Assembly (NCBI GenBank): GCA_023091735.1
Contig: JALKBU010000050.1
Coordinates: 45,235-109,234 of the forward strand
Origin: Trichomonas tenax
Taxonomy: Eukaryota; Parabasalia; Trichomonadida; Trichomonadidae
Length of the DNA stretch: 64,000 nucleotides
Direction of reading: 5' to 3'
Part shown: positions 49,011 through 58,237 of the stretch, piece by piece
Layout: every line of letters starts with the position of its first letter
Position numbering within the stretch: the stretch's first letter is position 1
Notes under the pieces: model-generated
Databases searched by the model: none
What the model was told of the DNA's origin: nothing
Seen by the model: the letters and a program-made list of their open reading frames with translations, nothing else
Program-made: the position numbers and the translations under genes

Positions 49011-50165
49011 ATGTATTCAAGTCCATTTTCTTACAACACAAAGGGAGGATTTTCTCGCGCAATGCAGTCCCCAGGAATGAGTCAGTCACCTGCGCGCTCC
49101 AATCGTATCTCTCCTTATTCTAAAGACAGATTCGTATCTCCAGCCAAGTCACCAAGCCGTTCTCCGCTTCGTGATGGCACAAATTCGGTTATGAACACCA
49201 GCGCAAACAAAAGACAGTCAACACCTACAACGCCAAAGAGCCGCAAAGCACCAATCGCAGAAGATAGCATTTTAGATGCGCCAAATGTTCAACAGTGTCT
49301 ACCACTCAAGCTCATAGACTTCAATCATCGTGGTGATCTCGCTGTTGCACTCGGAAACTCCATCTACATTTGGTCTCAAGGACAAGTCAATGTTTTACTC
49401 GAATCTAAGGGCACAAAGTTCGACTCCGTCTGCTGGTGTGACGAGGGCCTCATTCTTTCGGGCTCTGGACACTCCGAGCTTTGGGACGTGAGAAGACAGA
49501 GCGCAATCAAAGAGTTCGTTGATCACGAGAATCGCTGCTGTGCAATCAGCACTTGCGGTGATATCGTTGCCACAGGAGGTGACGATGGGCGCATCAACGT
49601 CACAGATCTCCGCAGCTCTGACTCTAGATCAATCAGAGCGTACCACAAGTACGGAGAAGTTCAAGGCCTCGCATGGTCCTACGATGGAAGATTCCTTGCA
49701 GCTGGTTTCAACGGAGCAGTTGCTATTGTTGATAAAGACGTATATCAGACCGCTGGACGTGTCCAAGCACTCTCATGGACGCAGAGCGACATCCTGTATG
49801 CGGCTGACTATGATCAGGGTGTCATACAGATGATTAGAGCAACAATGGGATCCGTTGTTCACGAAGTTGACACTGAGTCACCAATCAGCGGCATGTGCTA
49901 TACAGACAGCTGGGGACTCTTGTCAAGCAGCAGCTTCAGAGGCGAGTGGTCGATATACTCACCAAGAAACTTAGAGCTGATCAAGGACTACAGCGGACAC
50001 ACGCAAGGAATTGTCAATATCACTGCATGCGAGGAAAAGAATTTAGTCGCAACAATAGGCATGGACGAGACTCTTAGAATTTGGAATTTGAGAGAGCAGT
50101 GCCCACAAGCATCTCCATCTGTACGCAGGCCGCCAAGCCCATTCGGCAACTTTGGAATTCGTTAA
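49011..50165 (+). CDS. Cdc20/Cdh1 (fizzy) activator of the anaphase-promoting complex
   Basis: This brings substrates to the APC/C ubiquitin ligase in mitosis. The 384-residue product begins MYSSPFSYNTKGG and has a Ser/Pro-rich N-terminal region with several possible CDK sites and a C-box-like SKDRFVSPAKS (consensus DRFIPxR). Seven WD40 blades occupy about residues 90-365, with the family hallmark LPLKLIDFNHRGDLAVALGN then IYIW at the first blade. It ends in NFGIR, the Ile-Arg tail that docks on the APC/C. It is shorter than most Cdc20/Cdh1 proteins. A KEN box is not obvious. Cdc20 versus Cdh1 cannot be decided from sequence alone. It is convergent with the PDI-like gene. Confidence 0.88.
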   Translation: MYSSPFSYNTKGGFSRAMQSPGMSQSPARSNRISPYSKDRFVSPAKSPSRSPLRDGTNSVMNTSANKRQSTPTTPKSRKAPIAEDSILDAPNVQQCLPLKLIDFNHRGDLAVALGNSIYIWSQGQVNVLLESKGTKFDSVCWCDEGLILSGSGHSELWDVRRQSAIKEFVDHENRCCAISTCGDIVATGGDDGRINVTDLRSSDSRSIRAYHKYGEVQGLAWSYDGRFLAAGFNGAVAIVDKDVYQTAGRVQALSWTQSDILYAADYDQGVIQMIRATMGSVVHEVDTESPISGMCYTDSWGLLSSSSFRGEWSIYSPRNLELIKDYSGHTQGIVNITACEEKNLVATIGMDETLRIWNLREQCPQASPSVRRPPSPFGNFGIR

Positions 50166-50290
50166 TTTGTTGCTAATCATATTAATGTTTTATAAATACT
50201 TCTCTATATTTAATTTTTGCTTTATCCTTTACACAACAATTAGATGCCATGTCATTGGTAATAATATACAAAAGTTTATTCATTATTTTT

Positions 50291-51667
50291 TCACATTATT
50301 TCGTTCTGAAGAATTGCGGCCATTGCTTCGAATTCTTCAGATGTAAACGTTGACTTACACATTTGAACGATGTTGTCAAGGAGAACAGCAACTGAAGCAC
50401 ATGCTGTAAATGTGCTGCCATCGGGTTCTTCACTTGCTGGCCAAATTGAAATTTGAGGATCGCGAGATGGAGGGAGTGAGAGACCTTCAACATGTTCAAC
50501 TGTTGTGTCAAATTCGTATATTTCAACTCTGTCTGTATAGTTAGCAAATATTCTTGCGATAATTTCAATATTGTCATATCCTTCTTGATATTTCTTCATC
50601 AATGGATTGGCTACAAACAAGATTACATCTTTAGTTGGATTGAGTACTTTTTCAATGAAATCTTTGGCTTTGAGAACTGGTATTTTAATTCTGTTGTCTC
50701 TTGCAGGTTTAATGTGAAGAATAAGGAAATTCAGCCATGTTATTATATCTTCTGGCTTAGGTGTGATCTTTTGATATAATGTTGTTTTTGTTTCTCCTTT
50801 AAGATTATTGTAAATATAAATATAAACTGGATGCGCATAAGAAATGATAAAAAACTCCTCAACGTATGGTTCTGCCATGAAAATATCGATCATTTGGCAG
50901 GAAATATTTGATTTAAATGTTTGTGTTGCAGCTTCAAAGTTCTGGCTGACCTCATGAACATGTCTCGGATCCTTTGGGTCGTATAAGGCAATTAAAGCAT
51001 TTTTGATCTTATATTGTTCACCGAGGATTTGTTCATTCTCTGTATATAAGAATTTAGGTGTAATATATTCGGATATTGATTTCATGTCGAGATTTGTGAA
51101 GTTTATTAGTTTGTCGTTAAGGGGATGGCAGATTTGAACATTTGGTAAATTCAAATCTTGAATTAAATTCTTATCTGTGACAACACCAACGTGTAAGATA
51201 CCTCCATATTGAGAAATCAAGTTAGAAGCCTTCTTTATCAATGATGGTTCTGTTATTATTAAGTTAGATGGTTCCTGTGTTTGGAATCGATATAATTCAA
51301 ATGCAGAAGTGATTGTTTGATATTCTACGTTCAACAACTTGCTGCAAAATACATCGAGATTTTCGAATGTCCATATTTTATCGTAATATCCTGCAAAATT
51401 TGATTCTCTAAAAATTCCAATTCTCAATGGAAAGCCTGAATTATACGTTTCAGACAACGACCTATCCTCTGTAAAATAGAACTTGATATCTGGTTCGTAT
51501 TTTGCTGCGAGTTTATCGAAAATTGAAATAATTTCTTTGGCTGATAGCGAAATTCTCTCTCTGAACAGCATCACAGAAATAGGAGACTGTTTCAATGCAC
51601 ATTGAAAATTCTTTGACGTGATTTTCTGCGGATTTGATAAACTTAAAGTCAATAAGAAAGAAATCAT
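50291..51667 (-). CDS. PDI-like thioredoxin-fold ER protein without a CxxC site
   Basis: This is a probable ER-lumen chaperone-type protein. The 458-residue product starts with a short signal peptide (MISFLLTLSLS). The fold pattern resembles several thioredoxin domains in tandem, with the last at about residues 315-420: IPVLKAKDFIEKVLNPTKDV, ILFVANPL, VEIYEFDTT, ISIWPAS. No CxxC active-site pair is seen in any domain, so it is unlikely to be an oxidoreductase. It ends in QNEIM, not a KDEL-type signal. A calsequestrin-like or ERp-type non-catalytic PDI is possible. The start is supported by TCACTTTT eight bases upstream of the ATG at 51667. Family assignment is moderate. Confidence 0.5.
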   Translation of the reverse strand: MISFLLTLSLSNPQKITSKNFQCALKQSPISVMLFRERISLSAKEIISIFDKLAAKYEPDIKFYFTEDRSLSETYNSGFPLRIGIFRESNFAGYYDKIWTFENLDVFCSKLLNVEYQTITSAFELYRFQTQEPSNLIITEPSLIKKASNLISQYGGILHVGVVTDKNLIQDLNLPNVQICHPLNDKLINFTNLDMKSISEYITPKFLYTENEQILGEQYKIKNALIALYDPKDPRHVHEVSQNFEAATQTFKSNISCQMIDIFMAEPYVEEFFIISYAHPVYIYIYNNLKGETKTTLYQKITPKPEDIITWLNFLILHIKPARDNRIKIPVLKAKDFIEKVLNPTKDVILFVANPLMKKYQEGYDNIEIIARIFANYTDRVEIYEFDTTVEHVEGLSLPPSRDPQISIWPASEEPDGSTFTACASVAVLLDNIVQMCKSTFTSEEFEAMAAILQNEIM

Positions 51668-51674
51668 TCAAAAT

Positions 51675-51682
51675 AAAAGTGA
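51675..51682 (-). promoter_or_regulatory. Initiator TCACTTTT of the PDI-like gene
   Basis: GTCACTTTT on the minus strand precedes the ATG by seven bases. Confidence 0.55.
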
Positions 51683-52202
51683 CACTATGAATTTTTTTGG
51701 AATATTAAAAATAGTATGTCTGTGATCTTTTAAGTGTATCTTTTGATAGCAACTCATCAAAAGCGGAAATCACAAGGAAAACACTTTGCATTCTTTATCA
51801 AAAAAATTATCAAAATGTTGCAAAATCAAAAAATCAAGCCATTTACGAGCATTTTCATGAGTTAAAATAAATGAATAGAAAGTATTTTTTGTACCTGGTG
51901 GAATGATTTAGCTTGGATAAAATATATTCGACTTTTTGTCTAATTTTTTTTGAAAATTTTGTCCACAAAGGATCCATTTTAATGATATTTATTCATTCTA
52001 TGGGATTTAGTGAACAAAAATTTAGAAATTATTGAGATATATCCATTTTATTCAAAATCTCGAAAAAAATTATTGAAATAAGAGCACAATTTCATGATGA
52101 AACAAGAGTGCTCATCACATAGGATATTAAAATAGCAAAATTAGAACTAAGATTTTCATTGAGACACAAAAATTAAAAAAGCGGTTTGTGTTTTGGTCAA
52201 AA
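51683..52202. other. Intergenic between divergent genes, nothing recognised
   Basis: AT-rich DNA between the PDI-like and Rrp5 genes. No ACATGT-type motif was found here. Confidence 0.45.
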
Positions 52203-55200
52203 ATGGAAGCGGAAGCTCTCCCCAGAGGAAAGGCCGCGCAACCAACAGATAACAAAATAAAGAAGGAAAAACTCTTTGGAACTAAATCCAAAAACGGGAA
52301 ATCGAAAAAACAGAAGAAATCAACCGGAAAAATTCCATCATTGCCAAAGGCACAAGATTTTTGCCAGGGATGCATCACATTAGCTTCTATATTATCTTTC
52401 CAGGACGATATGGTATTCCTTGAGCTCCCAGGAAACGCCCGCGGAACACTTCAATTAACAGAAATTAACGATCCTTATCTTCAGCGTTTGCAAAATGCTA
52501 TCAAGAGCGAACTTGATCTCCCCGAGTTAGAAAAATTCTTCAACATCGGTGATTTTATTATGGCTACTGTTATTTCAAACGGTACACACACTGTTGAACT
52601 CTCAATTCGTCCAAATCTCGTAAATACAATGATAGAGGCAGTAGAAGGAGCAATTTTGTGGGGTGCTGTCAAATCTCGCGAAGATCGTGGCTATATTATC
52701 GATCTTGGTAAGGATAACATCACTGGTTTCCTTCCATTCCCAGCACAGCTTGAAGTTGGACAACCGCTTTTCGTTACTCTCGTTAAGAAGACGGCTGAAA
52801 CTATCTTCAAATGCGAGATTTTGAAGAAGGACTTCTTCCCATCTATACCATGCGAAAAGCCATTCTTCGACACACTCCGTCCAATCGATATTTTAGAAGG
52901 TATCGTTACAAGCAACATTTCCAATGGTGCACTCGCCATCAATGCTAAATCATTCAACGGTTTCTGCTCCAAATATTCATGGCCAGCAGGCCTCACAGTA
53001 GGACAGACAGTTCAAGTTCGTCCAGTCTTAATAGATCCAGCACAGAAATCGATTTGGTTCTCAGCGATTCCACGTGTTGTCCAAGGCCAGCGCCCACTTT
53101 GTCTTGACGCAAAGATCGGATCTAAAGTTACAGCCAAGGTCTCTAGAATAAGATACAACGTAGGTATCGAATTCACAATGCCAGAAGATGAAAATCAGAG
53201 ACTCTTCATTAGCGAAAAAGAGACAAAGGGATTCGCTCTCATGGCAGGTGAAGATCATGATGTTAGAATCACAGAGAGAAGACCAATTGATGATCTTCTT
53301 CTTGCTGCTGATGATCCAGAAATCATTAATCTTGCTGTTTTCTCCGCTGATGATGTTCAGCCAGGTCAAGTTCTCGATGCAACAATCTCTGCTGTTAACG
53401 AAAAGATTGGTGTCTTCGTCAAGCTTTCGCCATTCCTTGATGCTCTTTGCCCACTCCACTACTGCGATATGGAGCCAGAGCCAAAGAAGGGCGACGTCAA
53501 GAAGTGCATTATTCTTTCAGTTTTCGATGGCCACGTTCGCGTTTGCATGAAGGAGAAGTTCGTTAACAGCGAGCTTCCACGTGTTACAGACATTGACTCT
53601 GCCAACCAGATTTGCAAAGAAAAGGGATGGACACATGCTATGGTTAGAAGAAGCAGCCGCAATGCTTTGATCGTTGAGTTCATCAATGATCACGTCGGTA
53701 TGATCAGATCTTCATCTCTTCCTGTTTCTCAGGGCCAGGATATTTCCAAGAGCTATCCACCAGGCTATGTCATCAAGACAACAATCACATCTGTTGATGG
53801 CACAAAGATCAACTGCGCTGTTTCTACAGATGAATCGCAGAACCTCACACTTGGTCAACTTGTTACAGTCACAGTTGACCACTTCGGTGATGATGCTGTC
53901 TTCGTCCGTGTTCCAACTAAATACGGTGAGATCACATCTGCCATTCAGTCAACACACTTCTCAGACTACGAGCCACTCTCCAAGCTCATCTTCAAGAGCC
54001 TCAACAAGGATGACAAAATCAGGCATGCTTGCTTAATCAGATATCCAGGCACAAACGCTCCAGCTTACTTCACAATGAAGAGATGCATCAGAGAGCACGT
54101 CGATCGCACACCAATGGACAACAAGTCAATTAAGGCCGGCGAACATTACTTCGGCTTTGTTTCTGGTCCACAGCCATATGGTACATTCGTTTCATTCTTC
54201 GGCCGTGCCTGCGGTTTAGTCCACTCCAGGCAGCTCCCACTTGGTGACTCCGTCAACGCTTATGTCGACCAGGTGACAGAGGACGGCAAAGTCAGACTCA
54301 CAACACCAGCGGCCGATGGCGAAAGCCTTGCATTCCTTGATTCGTTCCTCAAGGATGCCAAGAAGTTCAATGACACATACAAGATCGATGAAGAGATCGA
54401 GTTGAACACAGAAGGCATCAAGTCTCAGGAGTACTATCAGTATCGCCTCGATGACGAATGGATTGCCTTGACAGCAGAGAAGTACAGCGCCGGAAAGAAG
54501 CTCAAGATTGCTTATGTTGATGTTCTTACAAACATCGTCTTCCTTGTTGAGCCACTTGCTAAGCCGGAAGCTCTTGATGCCACAGCTCCAGTCAATGCCA
54601 AGGTTATCGGTGTCTTCGAGCCAGTCTTTCTTTGCGTTGCTAAGAACAGATTCATCATCTGCCCACTCATCAACTATAACAACAAGTCCGACAAGACAAA
54701 CATTGTCAAGGTTGGCGCTTCAGTCGAGATCATGGTTGCAGAGTCTAGAGCAACGACAGATGATGCTTTCGAGGTCCTCAGAGGCTTCCCAACATACTTG
54801 AACAAGTCCGAAATCTCAGAAGATGTTGTTGCCACAATCACAACAGTTGGCGATATCTCTTGCAATGCCAAGCTTCCAGACGGCAGAACAGTCAGAATCC
54901 ACATATCTCAGCTTTCAGAAGTCCCACAACAGGGAATGGAAGTCAAGGGTTCTCTCATCAGTGGTGATAACGCATCGTTCTTAGTCACAAATCCATCTGC
55001 TCCACAGAAGATTGAAGACTTCAAGGTTGGCATGGAAGTTATTGGTGTTGTTTCAAAGATCACTGGCGACATTCTCAGATTATCAATGTCACCATTCGTT
55101 CTTGGCACAGTCAACGCTTTACACATCTCCTCCTCCAACAGGAAGCTCGTTGATAGGCCACTCGCTGAGACATACGGCGTTGGTGACCTCTTCCATGGCT

Positions 55201-56999
55201 GGGTTTCTGCTGTCAATGAGAAGACAGTCTCCGTCACAGGTGTTGATCCAACAGTTACAACAAACGTCCAGTTCGCAAAGGTTGTCAACGTTAAGGCCGG
55301 TGATCATGCTCTTGTCAAGCTTGGTAACGGCAAGGTTAAGAAACTCGATGTCACAGATGTTGTTGATGAATTCACATTCAACCCGCTCTCCAGACTGAAG
55401 AAGGGCAAAGTCATCGATGTTGTTGATATCAATGACGAATACGTCTCTATGAAATTGTCCGATATCACCGGAACACCAACAACAGTCGAACTCAAGGAAG
55501 GTGCTGTTATCAATGGCTACGTTTGCCATGCAATCAAAGGAGCTCTTTTAGTCAGACTCACAAGAGAAGCAACCGGCAGACTTCCATTCGGCAGCATCGC
55601 TGACTGCTACATCCCAGATGCTTCAGCTCTTTATCCACTCGGCACAGTTGTCAATGTCAAGATCATGAAGATTACAGAGAAGGAAATTACATTATCATCC
55701 AAGCGCTCCGACATCACAGGTGTTGCCCTCACAATCAACGACTTGAAGGTTGGCGATGTCGTTCCAGGCTTCATCACATCAGCCAACAAGAACGGTGTTT
55801 ACGTTCGCCTTAACGACTACAGCAACCAGTCCGGCCTTGTTCACCACTCCGTCCTCAACGGCAAGCATCCAAAGTCATTCGATAAGCTTGTCAATACACG
55901 CGTCGATGTTGAAGTCACAGCTGTTGATCTTGAGAAGCAGAGAATCAACCTCAAGTTCACAGAGATCCATTCTGCAGCTCCAGAGGAGGAGACTCAAGCT
56001 CAGTCCGAGAGCAGCGAGAACGAGGCTGAACCAGAGGAGTTCGAAGTCGAAATTGACGACTGGTCCGAAGGCGAAGAGAAGCAGGATGAGGAGAAGACAG
56101 AGCAAGAATTGAGGAAGAAGCAGACAGAAGAGGATATCGCTCGCCTTGAAGCTAAGCAGATCGATCCGAGCGCACCAAAGAGCTACAAGGAATTTGCTTC
56201 TGCTTTACTTGCCAACCCACACTCTTCCAAGCTTTGGATTTCATATATGGAATTCATGTTTGCCGAAGGCAATACAGAGAAGGCAATCGAGATAGCCGAG
56301 GAGGGTCTCAGCAAGCTCCCGATCGGCGAGAAGGTCGAAAAGTCCAACATCTTCCAGGCTCTCATCACTCTCAAGGTCTTATCTGTCGACAAGAAGCACT
56401 TCATGGAGGACTGCATCAAGACAGTCGAGCTCGCTTCACAGACAATCGACGAGCGTACAATGTGGTTAAGATTTGCTTCCCAGGTTCAGCAGAGCCGCAA
56501 GGAGTTCGCAGAGGAAGCATGGAAGGTTGCTCTCAAGAAGGTTAAGCAGGATGTTGTTATGTGGTCTGAGTACCTCTCTGCTCTTCTTGGTGAGAAGCGT
56601 GTTGACTTCGCTAAGGATGAACTCAAGAGATGCCTTGGTGGCACATTCAATGGACTTCAGAAGGATAGTGTTGAAGTCAGGAAGAACTTCGGCGTTTCTC
56701 AGTACGAACATGGCTACACAGAGCATGGCAGAACGCTCTTCGAAAACTTGATAGACGAGTTCCCGAAGAAGTTCCAGCTCTGGAATGCTTATGTTGATGC
56801 TGAGGCCAAGTATGGCGAGGTAGAAAAGACTCGCGCAATCTTCCGTAGAATGGCTAACCTTGACTTGAAGTTAGAGAGAATGAAATCCACACTCAAGAAG
56901 TGGAAGGCATTCGAGGAGAAGAATGGCAGCAGCCCAGCCATCAAGAAGGAAATCAACAGAATTGCTGCGGAGTTCCAAAAGCGTGTCACCCAAAATTAA
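52203..56999 (+). CDS. RRP5: rRNA biogenesis protein Rrp5 (PDCD11-like)
   Basis: This is a nucleolar protein needed for pre-rRNA processing of both subunits. The 1598-residue product starts MEAEALPRGKAAQP with a basic, low-complexity N terminus. Many S1 RNA-binding repeats follow (about residues 50-1260), seen as repeated motifs such as GMEVIGVVSKITGD and GDVVPGFITSANKNGVYVRL. An acidic/charged spacer (EEETQAQSESSENEAEPEEF) leads to C-terminal HAT (half-TPR) repeats at about 1320-1590. Order and length match Rrp5, which is about 1730 in yeast. The frame opens with GTG at 52188; the first ATG is 52203, directly after TCAAAA. Codon use favours C-ending codons, suggesting high expression. Confidence 0.92.
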   Translation: MEAEALPRGKAAQPTDNKIKKEKLFGTKSKNGKSKKQKKSTGKIPSLPKAQDFCQGCITLASILSFQDDMVFLELPGNARGTLQLTEINDPYLQRLQNAIKSELDLPELEKFFNIGDFIMATVISNGTHTVELSIRPNLVNTMIEAVEGAILWGAVKSREDRGYIIDLGKDNITGFLPFPAQLEVGQPLFVTLVKKTAETIFKCEILKKDFFPSIPCEKPFFDTLRPIDILEGIVTSNISNGALAINAKSFNGFCSKYSWPAGLTVGQTVQVRPVLIDPAQKSIWFSAIPRVVQGQRPLCLDAKIGSKVTAKVSRIRYNVGIEFTMPEDENQRLFISEKETKGFALMAGEDHDVRITERRPIDDLLLAADDPEIINLAVFSADDVQPGQVLDATISAVNEKIGVFVKLSPFLDALCPLHYCDMEPEPKKGDVKKCIILSVFDGHVRVCMKEKFVNSELPRVTDIDSANQICKEKGWTHAMVRRSSRNALIVEFINDHVGMIRSSSLPVSQGQDISKSYPPGYVIKTTITSVDGTKINCAVSTDESQNLTLGQLVTVTVDHFGDDAVFVRVPTKYGEITSAIQSTHFSDYEPLSKLIFKSLNKDDKIRHACLIRYPGTNAPAYFTMKRCIREHVDRTPMDNKSIKAGEHYFGFVSGPQPYGTFVSFFGRACGLVHSRQLPLGDSVNAYVDQVTEDGKVRLTTPAADGESLAFLDSFLKDAKKFNDTYKIDEEIELNTEGIKSQEYYQYRLDDEWIALTAEKYSAGKKLKIAYVDVLTNIVFLVEPLAKPEALDATAPVNAKVIGVFEPVFLCVAKNRFIICPLINYNNKSDKTNIVKVGASVEIMVAESRATTDDAFEVLRGFPTYLNKSEISEDVVATITTVGDISCNAKLPDGRTVRIHISQLSEVPQQGMEVKGSLISGDNASFLVTNPSAPQKIEDFKVGMEVIGVVSKITGDILRLSMSPFVLGTVNALHISSSNRKLVDRPLAETYGVGDLFHGWVSAVNEKTVSVTGVDPTVTTNVQFAKVVNVKAGDHALVKLGNGKVKKLDVTDVVDEFTFNPLSRLKKGKVIDVVDINDEYVSMKLSDITGTPTTVELKEGAVINGYVCHAIKGALLVRLTREATGRLPFGSIADCYIPDASALYPLGTVVNVKIMKITEKEITLSSKRSDITGVALTINDLKVGDVVPGFITSANKNGVYVRLNDYSNQSGLVHHSVLNGKHPKSFDKLVNTRVDVEVTAVDLEKQRINLKFTEIHSAAPEEETQAQSESSENEAEPEEFEVEIDDWSEGEEKQDEEKTEQELRKKQTEEDIARLEAKQIDPSAPKSYKEFASALLANPHSSKLWISYMEFMFAEGNTEKAIEIAEEGLSKLPIGEKVEKSNIFQALITLKVLSVDKKHFMEDCIKTVELASQTIDERTMWLRFASQVQQSRKEFAEEAWKVALKKVKQDVVMWSEYLSALLGEKRVDFAKDELKRCLGGTFNGLQKDSVEVRKNFGVSQYEHGYTEHGRTLFENLIDEFPKKFQLWNAYVDAEAKYGEVEKTRAIFRRMANLDLKLERMKSTLKKWKAFEEKNGSSPAIKKEINRIAAEFQKRVTQN

Positions 57000-57516
57000 A
57001 GATAGAATTTATACATTTTTTGAAAATCATCATCTTTTTATTTTAACTGCATGCTAGAGATTAAATTAAATTATTGCGAACGAATTGTGTCTGAAAAAGG
57101 TGATATTAAAAATCTCATTTTTTTGTTTTCTGTGAATCTTTTGATCCCCCTCACAACTGCCTGCTTATGGATTTTATATCAAAACTTGACATTTAAATAA
57201 TTAAACATTTATTGAAAACAACATGAAATAAATAAAAACAATTATATGAATAAAAATGGAAAAAGCATCTGATGCTAGATTTCACATTTGAATGAGACTC
57301 AGTTGTGATCATCAGATGTAAATAAATATGATTATAAGATATTTGAAAATCAGAATTGAAAATTGAACTTTCTTGTCTGCTTGATGCAAAATTTATGTCA
57401 CTGAATCGTAAATTTGCAGTCTGTTAATATATTTTCTTTCTAATCTTTTGATTTCTTTCAACGAATGTTTAAAAAATAAAAGTGACATAAATTAGTTCCT
57501 TGAGGAAGCATCATTG
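57000..57516. other. Intergenic AT-rich DNA, nothing recognised
   Basis: No RNA gene or repeat was seen. A TCATTG word lies three bases before the next start codon and may be its initiator. Confidence 0.4.
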
Positions 57517-58173
57517 ATGTCAATCGAAATAAGCAGCAACTTTGATATTTTCGACATTCCTTACGTATGCTCTGCATGTGTGAATGATGGGAAGAGGTCT
57601 GATTACTGTCAGCCTTATCAAATTCAAATTGATTTTGAATCCAGAAAATATCTTGTTGAATGGATGACTGAACTCGTCGAAATTTATGAACTTGACCTTC
57701 ATTCTCTTGTTTTGGCAACTTTTTTGATGGATCACTATTTTCTAAAGAATATTGTTCCGATTGGAAATTATCAACTTGTAGCTGCTACTTCATTGTTCAC
57801 TGCATCGAAATATCAGTCAACGTATTATCCGGCTTTGTCAGAATTTGTATATCTTTGTGATGGTCTTTATGATAAATTTGATTTTATTGAAATAGAATCT
57901 AAAATTTTGAAGTGCGCTCATTATACATTGTCAATTGTTCACTTTCCGACTGTTGCAATATCATTAATCTCAAAATATGAGCCACCAGAAGATTATTATA
58001 AAGGATTTCTCGAATTCTGCAAAAAAGTGCTTGTTACGAAAGGATTAACGCTGACTCAGCCTTACGGTACTGCAATGGCGATATTAGAAATAATGGAAAA
58101 CGGATTTTTTATTGATAATCGCGATCCTTTGAAACAAATTAAAGTCAACGTAATTAATTCTATTAAAAACTAA
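57517..58173 (+). CDS. Cyclin (single N-terminal cyclin box)
   Basis: This is a likely CDK regulatory subunit. The 218-residue product has a cyclin N box at about residues 30-135: SRKYLVEWMTELVEIYELDL matches the R-x-x-x-(V)DW-x-x-E-V cyclin signature, followed by LVLATFLMDHYFL and QLVAATSLFTASKYQS with the conserved Lys. The remainder (about 140-218) is helical and could be a partial C box. There is no destruction box at the short N terminus, and length is about half of typical cyclin A/B proteins. The subtype is not clear. It is convergent with the Gln-rich protein gene, with 64 bp between stops. Confidence 0.78.
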   Translation: MSIEISSNFDIFDIPYVCSACVNDGKRSDYCQPYQIQIDFESRKYLVEWMTELVEIYELDLHSLVLATFLMDHYFLKNIVPIGNYQLVAATSLFTASKYQSTYYPALSEFVYLCDGLYDKFDFIEIESKILKCAHYTLSIVHFPTVAISLISKYEPPEDYYKGFLEFCKKVLVTKGLTLTQPYGTAMAILEIMENGFFIDNRDPLKQIKVNVINSIKN

Positions 58174-58237
58174 AACATTGTATATAATTGTAATAATATC
58201 ATTGCGTAATTTCGGTTATTATGAAAATAAAAAAAAA

